Assembly (NCBI GenBank): GCA_950022655.1
Contig: OX465580.1
Coordinates: forward strand, 102,752,797 to 102,816,796
DNA from: Alentia gelatinosa
Lineage: Eukaryota > Annelida > Polychaeta > Phyllodocida > Polynoidae
Length of the DNA stretch: 64,000 bases
Direction: 5' to 3'
The first letter of the stretch is position 1, and the number at the start of each line of letters is the position of its first letter. This document shows, piece by piece, positions 12,265 through 21,217 of the stretch. A program made the position numbers and the translations under genes. The notes under the pieces were generated by a model. That model saw only the letters and a program-made list of their open reading frames with translations, was not told where the DNA came from and did no database searches.

Positions 12265-13457
12265 GTGAGTGAGATAGAACTGAAAATTGCTTCATGTGTA
12301 TCTGTAACTTCAATCAATACATGTATTTAATAGCTTACCCTTTCTATATAACAAATTGTAAATCTCTTGGGACGATTTCAAAGTTACCTTTTCATGACAC
12401 CCATATCAGCCTAAATATCAGAGAAGTTATGCTGGACATTCTGCATTCAGATGGCACCTCATCATGACTGGATTCACCAGCAATACAGACATATATACTT
12501 CTATGCTAAAAGGAAGCTAACATTAAGCTCTCGATAATCTGTTTCTTATGTACTGATATATCATTTTGACCTTCTATATTCAAGGTGACACTAGATATGG
12601 AAAAATGCAACGGGGTAATGACAGGCGAAACGTTCAGGTAAATTGTGTTTCATATATTGGCTTGTATATTGGGTTGTATCTAATTTACAAATTTCCCATG
12701 TGCATTCGGCTCCCTGTCGTGACCTGCAATTCTAAGATTTCCCAGCACTAAGAGCAGTTAACTAGCCCATCTGACATAGCCTTGGGGATATTTATGATAT
12801 CTTCAAAATCAGTTTGAAGTTCCTAAAAGTGGATCTTTGTGAACACAAGCTATTTCATTAGTGAAAAGAATCAGTATGCTATTTTTTCAGAAAATATATC
12901 TATATCCCGTAAAAAATGCATATGATAAGAAAGGGTATTAGAGGATTTAATTCACCATCTCAGAAAAATGTCACATTTTTCTACATGTATTTTTCTCTAA
13001 AGCTCATAGATCTCATTGTTCAACAGACTAAAGAAAACAGGAATCGGAATTATATCTGTCTCATTGGTAACTCTAGTCTAGGTTACCATCCACGATCGGA
13101 TTGTTTCACTATGAGCACAGTATTTCACATGTCCAGTACGACTATGAAGGACAATGATATGTTGTTAGATTCTGTCTGGTATTATAAATTGGTCTAGGTT
13201 TATGAACAACCAGGTGCCGCTATGAATATGATCTATAGATGTGCCTAAATCATGATTCCCATGCGATCATTCCTTTTCAAGATTCAACCATTTTACTGTC
13301 ACAGTATGATGCTAAATTCCACTGAGTAAGACAAATTTGTAAAATACCCATATCTCTTTACAACTGCAGCCTCTCACAAGGGATGGACTCATTCTCCAAG
13401 AGTTTGTTGCTGGGAGTAGCCGGGCTGCTGTCCATGCACGCCGTCAGCGTCGTCTGA
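7939..13457 (+). CDS. Secreted Arg/Asp/Glu-rich tandem-repeat protein
   Basis: Three coding exons, 7939-12264, 12585-12637 and 13370-13457, join in frame to about 1488 residues. Residues 1-25 form a signal peptide (basic-free n-region, hydrophobic core, SLSLA before D26). Residues of about 54-1265 are a charged repeat built from modules such as REARDDTRRDARHE and SSTARREASSTR, around 30% Arg with 20-25% Asp+Glu. The non-repetitive end carries a furin-type RRVKR site at residues 1352-1356, a single-Cys segment (MEKCNG) and a final hydrophobic run of about 17 residues ending in VSVV. This end looks like a GPI-anchor signal or membrane tail. I do not recognise the family. The layout suggests an extracellular matrix, mucus, cell-surface or biomineral-associated polyelectrolyte, but that is inference. 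The start follows a GCCATGG context and gives the signal peptide. The last two exons are predicted from splice sites and phase only. Confidence 0.75.
8098..11730 (+). repeat. Coding minisatellite with 54/78-bp modules and higher-order repeats
   Basis: A tandem coding array made mainly of 78-bp (26-codon) and 54-bp (18-codon) modules. The 54-bp type carries DVIRHDVTR or DVIRHDATR. Longer near-identical blocks recur: 9121 and 9445 are 324 bp (108 codons) apart, and 9911 and 10421 are 510 bp (170 codons) apart. Every spacing is a multiple of three, so length changes keep the frame. Because the unit lacks stops in several frames, long spurious open frames appear on both strands. Confidence 0.9.
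12585..12637 (+). CDS. Repeat-protein gene, coding exon 2 (predicted)
   Basis: Acceptor TATATTCAAG at 12575-12584 and donor CAG|GTAAATTG at 12638. Read in phase 0 after the first coding exon it gives 17 codons (starting VTLDMEKCNG) plus two bases. It adds the only Cys of the C-terminal domain. Short and predicted by splice sites and phase alone. Confidence 0.5.
13370..13457 (+). CDS. Repeat-protein gene, last coding exon (predicted)
   Basis: The acceptor CAACTGCAG ends at 13369. Joined in phase 2 it reads SLSQGMDSFSKS, then a hydrophobic tail (LLLGVAGLLSMHAVSVV), and stops at TGA 13455-13457. A small-residue stretch followed by a terminal hydrophobic segment and no cytoplasmic tail is what a GPI-attachment signal looks like. 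A short membrane anchor is the alternative. Confidence 0.5.
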
Positions 13458-13758
13458 CGTTACACAGGAACGCCGGAACCGGAAGAACAAGTCTGATCCA
13501 TCCGCAGGACGCCTCGAAGTGTCCTCGCAGTCGCTGATAGTGTCTCGTTGTGATGGTGGCGTAACGTGAAGTGTTCTGACCCTGGGTCCACTCAATGTTA
13601 AATCTCAGAGCGCACCAGCGAACTGTGGCTCTCTGTTGAAGACTATAGTCTAGGCCCTAACCGAAACATGACCATTCTAGACGATTCCACAAACGAGTTT
13701 CCTTGTATTCTTGCATTGAGGCTTCAGTTAATAGGGTCTTTAACCTACGTTGTAAAGC

Positions 13759-13764
13759 AATAAA
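13759..13764 (+). terminator. Poly(A) signal AATAAA
   Basis: Canonical AATAAA about 300 bp after the predicted stop codon at 13457. It is the first good candidate for the 3' end of the repeat-protein transcript. Confidence 0.45.
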
Positions 13765-13799
13765 TTCGTTACCCAAATAATGACATGTTAATAGGCCTA

Positions 13800-14735
13800 C
13801 ATAGTACTTGGTCAGAGAGTTAAACATGATAAAATATCAGATCGTTCTATTACATATTTTTCTAGAAGTAAATGTACATGAAATTCTAGAAAGCAGTAGA
13901 CAGGAGCTGAGAATTATGTAAATAGAAATATTCACAAGTAGGGTGAAAATAAATTGATTTAAGATACGCCTGTCTTGGATCTTGATTATTTGTATGCCAG
14001 AAAATGTCGTTAAGGTCAAATTCAGGACATATTTTCCTTTTAAGCTGTAATCTATCTGGGAAAAACGTTTCAGAGAATTAGATCTATTTACGAAATGGCT
14101 TGGCCCTCAGAATCTTTTTTCTATGGGTCAATATGAGGCCATTTTTCACTTCATTTTTCACAGACAATTTCATATTCAAACTTTAAATCACGCATTTTCC
14201 AATTTCCATGTACAATGGGGACATGGAGCAGTTCACCAGTCCATAACCAACTAGTCAATGCCCGAGTTCGGAGTGATGCTCACACTGTAGACCACAGACC
14301 CCGCTCTTTCACCGAGCCAGTCGGCAGCATTGCCACATTATCAGAAAAAAATCTTGATATGGTCTCCCCTCAACATAACTTGGTTTTAGAAATTTCGTAC
14401 AGAATTTTATCAATGAGTGAACCATAAACTTAATTATAAAGAGAAAAATAAAATAAAAGCCAAATACTGCTCTTGATCAATATATTTTGAAAATAATCCT
14501 TGCGAGATACAGGTAAAATAAAACATACCAAATTTAAAAAAAAAAAAAAAAAAAAGATAAATATCGGTCTAGTCTGGGCAAACAAAGCATATAAATGTCA
14601 AAAGTGCTAGCCTACAGCACGTAATGTGGCCAACGTCCCACTAGATGGAGCGACAATCAGTGCCGGTTTGAGGTGGATCCGCTATCGCTTTAAAGTTATA
14701 TCGGGCAATTTGGCAAGTCTGTAAATTAAAACCCA
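13800..14735. other. Intergenic, no gene seen
   Basis: AT-rich, with a run of 20 A at about 14537-14556 that could be the tail of an old retroposed copy. No open frame above 70 codons with recognisable content. Confidence 0.4.
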
Positions 14736-14739
14736 TGCC

Positions 14740-15345
14740 ATTTTTCTGAAACTTGAATATGATGATTCCAAAGTGTTGTAGAATACATATCCAACTTAGA
14801 AATTGGGGGTCACTCTGCTAGTTTATGATTTAGAGATCAATACGGTAAAACCCTGCGTAGGCGTACACCCTCCGTTCCGGGCTTACGTGGGGTTTTGAGC
14901 TAGGTTAATAATTATCATATGGAATCTTTATTAAGATATGTGTAATTTCAAATAACAAATGATTACATATACAATAAGGAATGATTTAAGGAATGAGTTG
15001 ATGAATATATGTAAAAATGTACAATTGATAAGCCATTTTTGCCAGGATGTCCGTCTGCATACGCGTGGTGTCCGCTTACTGTATTATGTTTATATCATAA
15101 TAGTAATACCATGTCATTTTCATCAAACTTTCTCAAAATATAGTAGATGCATAATACTATACATTTAAATTTTGAAATTCATAGGTCATCATCCTTGTAT
15201 TCTAAGAGAATTAAAGAAAACCATATTTTTCATTACATTTCCTATGTAAATCACGCAAAGGTCAATTGATCTATTTTACCTATTAGGATTAGATACACTA
15301 GACAAAATGTTAGATTTTCCCAATTTGCATTAGAATGAATCCCAA
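14740..15345 (-). mobile_element. Unclassified transposon relic, copy 2 (inverted)
   Basis: Reverse-orientation counterpart of 6240-6965. Read on the minus strand it gives the same landmark order, including TTTACATAGGAAAT, GACCTATGAATTT and TGAAAATGACATGG, and ends near ATTGATCTCTAAATCAT. It lies 1 kb beyond the poly(A) signal of the repeat-protein gene. The two copies are diverged (many substitutions and small indels), so they are not a recent duplication. Confidence 0.55.
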
Positions 15346-15349
15346 AACT

Positions 15350-17120
15350 GTTTCAATTGATTTTTGGCGCCAGGCAGCCGGCCGATGAACCTGTGAGCTT
15401 TCCTGGGATCAGCATTGACCGCTCGCCCCCATATACTGCGACACACACTGTCAAAATGAAACAGGCAATACCCACGATGCACTGACCCAGGAGCAGAGAC
15501 TGAAAATTCAGACAGTTTGGGCACTCTCAGCAGAATTCTAGCACCTGAGCGTGCCATGCACATTCATAACATCAAGGCTTATATCTATCTACCTTCATTG
15601 TTTGGTTAACTGCAGTATTCTGCGGAAAATTGAGGACCTATCATCAATAGGCCTTATTCCACAGGCTGGCGTCGCACGTTATCTACATGGTTACGCAAGG
15701 CCTGCAGCCAAACATACCCCTGGCAACGTATTATGTAGCATTGTATCACAGAGTATATGAAAGTAATACATTCATAATAACTTTGTACGTTATTCCCATA
15801 GAAATAAAAGTGTTTGCACTGTATTATATGGTATTCCAGCTCCAATTTGGTATGTCATACATGCATATCAACTCAATGATACTTTAAATATAGCTTAGAT
15901 AACACAGGTATACTCAAACTGTATACACAATAACACATTGGCAAGCCTAGCTATAATATGCTTATCTTTCTCCAAGTTGAAACTAAGATAATTATCAACT
16001 ATCAAGTTTAGACAGCTCAGACTCGTTGATACAATACCCTAGTTCGTTCCAGCAATTTAATCTGTCAAAAAACAACACTCCTGTAACCACACCCACCGTT
16101 CACACTTAAGGTGTGATTGCTATATATCTCTATGCATGTGGGTGGACTCGCTGTGTTTGTCCGAGCGGCCGCATATCTAGAGAGTGGGCCGTTAGGCGGC
16201 ACTGAACGGCAACACCTGTATTTCATACAAATCCTGATATGGCGCCACATGCCCAGAGCAGGATAACCCATCCTGAGTGTGGCGATGGTAGAACAGATAT
16301 ATCTTGAATTATTTAGTCCTGCAAAATATTTGACTGCACTATGACACTAGAGCAGGTGTATAAACATAATAACTTTCTCCTGACTGCATTAATTAGTATT
16401 GTCACACTTTCAAAGAACAACTCGACACCGTCATTGAGATTGGACTGCAAGGTTGGCACCAACGTCATGAACCAAATATGAATATACTTGTAATTTTGTA
16501 ATTCCCAGTCCAGCGCCAGCTTGGTCAGACGGCCTGTTTGGTGGGACACTCGCTTTTAGAATGTGGACTTGTTTGGCACCAAAATGTCATAGGATATCAG
16601 GGAACTTTCAATAATGACATAATATTAATGTGATCTACGGCATCAAGTGTATCACTCAGTATAGGTGTTAGCACTGTAGTCACAGTATAAGACTGAGGCA
16701 AGGATGCCTGTCGTCACATCAAAGGAGATGTATTTTGGGACTATAAATGCATGCCTTCAATGATAATAGAGGAAATGCCTAGTCGGACTGAGGTGGAGAC
16801 ACCTGGTGTGACAACAGACAATAGAATTCATCAAACAAACTAAATAGGTCTAAGGATAAGTAAGTAGATGAAAAAATAGACAATCAATTAAATTAGCAGT
16901 GAATTGTAGTGCTATTACCTGAACCGTAAAATTCTTCACATATGTTCTGACAATTTTTCATTTCTTTTCCCTTGCATTCATTTTTTTCTATACTTTTTTT
17001 AGTAGAAGCATTTTTTCCAATTCCGTCATATCCGTAATTGCAAAAATCAAATCAAACATTTTATAACAACATTTTGAAGCTATCATATCTAAGGGTGTTT
17101 GGTAAAACCTGCCTTTCTTT
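15350..17120. other. Intergenic, no gene seen
   Basis: Open frames are short and unrecognised. The stretch at 16090-16270 is more GC-rich but does not fold into a tRNA and has no splice-flanked exon that I can support. Confidence 0.4.
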
Positions 17121-17125
17121 TGTCT

Positions 17126-17302
17126 GTATAATATAATATTAGGAAACGTCCTTACTGTGGACGAAACGGTTCCTGTTGGAGGTCAGTCTTTGATTTCATA
17201 CTGCCTTCCGCCTATGGCATCAGGCAGTATGAAATCAAAGACTGACCGAGAACGAGAAACGTTTCGCCCACAGTGAGGACGTTTGCTTATTATTATATAC
17301 CT
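17126..17302. mobile_element. Foldback element FB1
   Basis: Two arms of about 80 bp (17127-17205 and 17222-17302) are near-perfect reverse complements around a short loop with GCCTATGGC. The outer ends are TATAATATAATATTAGG and TTATTATTATATACCTT. It belongs to the family seen at 18638, 19828, 20163, 44820 and 61811. No coding capacity. Confidence 0.8.
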
Positions 17303-17474
17303 TAAATCGATGAAAAACAACATTTTGATGACTTAATAAGTCACACTCACAGTGGGCACGAACATTATTATTACTGCACCCCTAGCAGCGGGCAGTATTT
17401 CATAGACATTCCCACACAGGTATATGATAATATGAACTCCTAAGAACCTGTGAATGTGGAATAAAAGTGTATTA

Positions 17475-17656
17475 AGGCCACTAAAAAAACAACTTGTTTC
17501 TCATCACCAATTAGCCATGAAAATATATGACGAGGCCGATCTTTCATGATATCTATCAAGGTTCATCTTATAAAAGACAAAAAAAAAAAAAAATCTTCTA
17601 AAAACGTCTTTGCTGATGCGCGCGGTGATGAGAAACAAGCTTTTTTTAAGTGGCCT
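17475..17656. mobile_element. MITE-like element with about 33-bp terminal inverted repeats
   Basis: AGGCCACT at 17475 begins a 34-bp arm ending CTCATCACC at 17508. The matching arm GGTGATGAG...GTGGCCT lies at 17624-17656. The 182-bp element holds a poly(A) run and has no coding capacity. The arms differ by one indel and a few substitutions. Confidence 0.7.
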
Positions 17657-18637
17657 AAACTAGGATTTCGAAATAAGCACATCTGTGCCTGTTCACCGAG
17701 ACACCTGCTTGTCAGAGGATAATGAATTGTGTATTAAGGTGAAGCATATCTTCTCATGCATTAAAACGTAAAGTTTGGGTTGTCTGGGACTAAAAGAAAT
17801 ATTGAATATTGAATAATAGTTTTTTTTTATTGATATATTGGGTGTGGTACAAATTGTTGAGGCCCCTATTTATTTGGCTATAAAAATTGACTCATTGGAA
17901 AGAACCCAGTATGATTCAAACCTTTTCCTAAAGCTAAGACTATAATATTTAAAATTGAAGATGTTTTATAGTGGATTTCAGGATTTTGTGTTTTGGCCCC
18001 TCTCTACGCCAAAGTAACATCTTCTGGTACAATTGCCCTAATACTATCGTAAAATTGGATGAGTTTTAATCTTTACCATCGTATGCCACAACTGGAGTTT
18101 GGCATAGTGACTTCATGAGGCGAAGCCAAGTGAAGTCCGGAGCCAAAACTCCAGTGAACCGAGTGAGATCAAAGAGAGCCGCCGGGAGCCGAGCCGGGGT
18201 GAGCCACGGGCTGCTGGTGTGGATTCATAGAAAATAATTCAAAGTTTGATAACTTTGGATCTAATTAAGATATCTGGAAACAGTTTTCAGATTCATTATC
18301 ACTTCTGTCTCCCCTACAAATTGGTATAAGGCACCTGTAAATCGGACTAGGGGATATGTAGCATCGATGTTCAAATGGCATTCTCAGAATCGGGAACAGT
18401 CGGTGAAGTGCGTACAGCGACACGATTATGGTCGGGCAGAGTCGGTCATTACCCCCACGCTATTATTATATACCTGTGGTAGTATATCCTACACATACTG
18501 CCCGCTCCTACCCATGTCGTATTTATACCCGTACGACACCTAGGTGACGTACGGGGTATGTATGTGGCGTACGGGGCATGTACAGTGGCAAAATCCAAAT
18601 ATTCCCCCAGTAGCAAAGTTAAAAATTCGATATTTTA

Positions 18638-18812
18638 AGGTATATAATAATAGAGAAACAGGCTGACTGTCTCCGTACGGATAAAATATTTGGTAAAATC
18701 GGCGATCAGATGAACCTCTGCCTTTGGCATCGGTTGATCTGATCGCCGATTTTACCGCGTATTTTATCCGTACGGAGACAGTAAGCCTGTTTCTCTATAT
18801 TACTATACACCT
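18638..18812. mobile_element. Foldback element FB2
   Basis: AAGGTATATAATAATAGAG at the left and CTCTATATTACTATACACCT at the right are the ends of a roughly 175-bp near-perfect palindrome. The loop contains GCCTTTGGC. Flanking sequence at 18813-18890 (GCTGCTAGG then CGTATAAATAATGTTCGGGC) matches that to the right of FB3. Confidence 0.82.
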
Positions 18813-19149
18813 ATAGGCGAACGTCTATGGGTTACTAACCGCTGCTAGGCATATCGTATAAATAATGTTCGGGCCCGCCGAGTAGTATGACGTATGGATT
18901 CCCATAGGCTTAAGCATTGCAAAATGTACATCCCGCTGCTACAGACACTACGTCGCACTAACGTAAAATATCACGATGGCGCGAGACCAGTGTCCTTGTC
19001 AAAAACAAACAAACAAAATGATGGTTCTCTCCCATTCATAACTTGAGAGACATTCTTAGCCTTACCTGTAACAGAAGGACGTGTGTACTGTCCAAATATC
19101 GAGGCACCTGACGTATGGCGTTCACATCAAACCGTTTAAATAGCTTAAA

Positions 19150-19475
19150 TATGCGAGACTGATCGATATCAACAGGTCCGACCGCCTCCCGTGTTGCCGC
19201 TTCGCGTTGTCGACGTCATAATTACGTTGGCTACCAGAGTTCTAGGTGATCCTTTGTCATAGATTTCATAGTCCGCTCCACGTCGACCGTTGCCGAGTTT
19301 TTACCGCTAGCGGGACGTAGTGAACGGCAGTGATATTGTTCGTAACGGGGGGTTGAATCCGGGACTAGGAAAGTTGTAAAACGGTATATCAACAAGTCCG
19401 ACCGCTTCCCGTTAGGCCGCTTCGCGTTGTCGACGTCATAATTACGTTGGCTACCAGAGTTCCAGTATCACTGGC
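19150..19475. repeat. Direct GC-rich duplication inside the foldback cluster
   Basis: A block around CCGCTTCGCGTTGTCGACGT occurs at about 19162-19245 and again at about 19387-19470, roughly 225-235 bp apart with few differences. A second block (CTAGCGGG, then GGGGGGTTGAATCCGGGACT) recurs at about 19268-19380 and 19688-19810. The foldbacks therefore belong to a larger, locally amplified unit. Confidence 0.75.
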
Positions 19476-19827
19476 GCCATACAATTCAGAGACCGCTCGA
19501 CCGTCGGAAATTGCCGGGTTTTCACCCTGAATGTCGAAGTCGCCGTATTGAAACGCCGATATCTTCGGTTTAAAGTGCCCGATCTTCATCATATTTGGTA
19601 CGATTATGGTTTATATATGTACCGTACTCGTGTTCAAATTTCATTGCTTAAATCCTACGGGAAGTGAAGTTCCAGCGTCATCTGTTGCTACAGAGACCGC
19701 ACCACGTCGAAAGTTGCCGGGTTTTTACCGCTAGCGGGCCATAGTGAACGGCAGTGATATTGTTCGGAAACGGGGGGTTGAATCCGGGACTAGGAAAGTT
19801 GATGAAACGGTATTTTAAACGAGTTGT

Positions 19828-20006
19828 AGGTGTATAGTAATAAGAAAACGTAGTGACTGAGCCTGTACGGGTGCCGTTCTCGGTCATTTTATGAAAAAAT
19901 ACGGCCCTCCCGCCTGCGGCGTCAGGCCATATTTTTTCATAAAATGACCTTGAACGGCCACCCGTACGGGCTCAGTAACCACGTTTTCTCATATTACTAT
20001 ACACCT
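19828..20006. mobile_element. Foldback element FB3
   Basis: Palindrome from AGGTGTATAGTAATAAG to CTCATATTACTATACACCT, with arms of about 80 bp and a loop containing GCCTGCGGC. Nearly identical to FB4 at 20163. The right flank carries ACTGCCCGCTGCTAGGGGTG, a core also present at other cluster members. Confidence 0.82.
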
Positions 20007-20162
20007 ATGGCCGAACATGTATGAAATACTGCCCGCTGCTAGGGGTGTAGTATAAATAATGTTCGCGCCCGCTGTGACAGCGGGCCGTAGTGAATTGCAG
20101 TAATCTTTGTTGTCTTTGTAAAGTTAATAAAAAGGCGTTTTAAATGATTGACCATCATTGGG

Positions 20163-20335
20163 AGGTGTATAGTAATAAGAAAACGTAGTGACTGAGCCTG
20201 TACGGTGTCCGTTCTCGGTCATTTGATGAAAAAATACGGCCCTCCCACCTGCGGTGTCGGGCCGTATTTTCATCATCAAATGACCTCGAACGGCCATCCG
20301 TACGGGCTCAGTAACCACGTTTTCTCATAGTAATG
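20163..20335. mobile_element. Foldback element FB4, right end clipped
   Basis: Close copy of FB3 with the same arms. The loop is GCCTGCGGT where FB3 has GCCTGCGGC, losing the last base of the inner inverted repeat. The right end stops at CTCATAGTAATG, so the terminal ACTATACACCT is missing. FB3 and FB4 lie 335 bp apart in the same orientation, consistent with local duplication. Confidence 0.8.
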
Positions 20336-20339
20336 CCCG

Positions 20340-21112
20340 ACCCGATTAAAATCGGGTCTGTGGAAAATGTCGCTGTCTTATGGGCTTTACATACATGCAC
20401 ATGTACTTCATACGAAAACGACCACAGTAATCCTGTTTTCATAGAATATTTCCAAGTTAACCACACAGCGACAAATTAAAATAAGTTGCGATTATCAATA
20501 AATACAAATTAAATAATGTATAGGAGACGTCGTGATCGCTTGAGCTACTGCTGGTATGTGACTAGATCCTCGTTGCTGTTCTGTTCAGACTGAGGAAAAA
20601 ATGTTAATGTTCTTTGTCACCCTGGTCCCCATTGGTCCTGTTTGGTCACATGTACCAAGTTCTGCATTATTATTGGTCCTTCCCATAGACAAAGAGAGGC
20701 GGGAAAGGCTGTCAGCCAATCATAGGGCTTCTATCTTGGGTCTATGGGACCAGGTAGCTGGTTGCCGGTTTGTCAGCAGTGTGTTCTCTATCTGGTGGCC
20801 ATTTTGGGAAGTGTTTGTGTTTCCCACTAGGTGGCATCTCTGTTTTAGATGCACAAGTTATTTGAGCAGGGGGTGTTTTATGTATTATAGAGTGAGGAAT
20901 TCCTTTACTCTATCATACCAGCAGTTTCGATTATTGTTAATCTCATTCAGGCTATGATTGGCTGATCTTTGTATGCTGTCAAACTATTGTTTTTATAGTT
21001 TGTCAGTCTGGGGGTGGAGTACACACCATTTGTTTGGTGTGTTTAGGGAGCATTAGTTTCTATCTAGTCACATTGTGGGTAGCTGGCTGGATGATGGTAA
21101 TGATGTGACATA
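20340..21112. other. Flank left of the Penelope-like element
   Basis: No coding exon recognised. A 118-codon plus-strand open frame at 20601 has no recognisable similarity. The sequence may be 3' non-coding sequence of the adjacent minus-strand Penelope-like element or unrelated flank. Confidence 0.35.
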
Positions 21113-21193
21113 GTGAGGAAAAAATTCTTCAAATAAGTCGCCGTTCTCTTCCTCGTGGAGGTGTGTGGCGGGTTCTTTATTTAAAAAATTTTT
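21113..21193 (+). repeat. 81-bp inverted repeat, left arm
   Basis: Starts GTGAGGAAAAAATTC and ends TTTAAAAAATTTTT. Base-for-base reverse complement of 23878-23958. Marks the 3' side of the minus-strand Penelope-like element. Confidence 0.92.
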
Positions 21194-21217
21194 GACGTGG
21201 CATTGTGTGATTTCTCA

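Noticed and set aside
20601..20957. 118-codon plus-strand open frame left of the Penelope element
   Set aside because: No similarity recognised, Trp/Phe/Val-rich composition typical of non-coding sequence, and no promoter or splice context.
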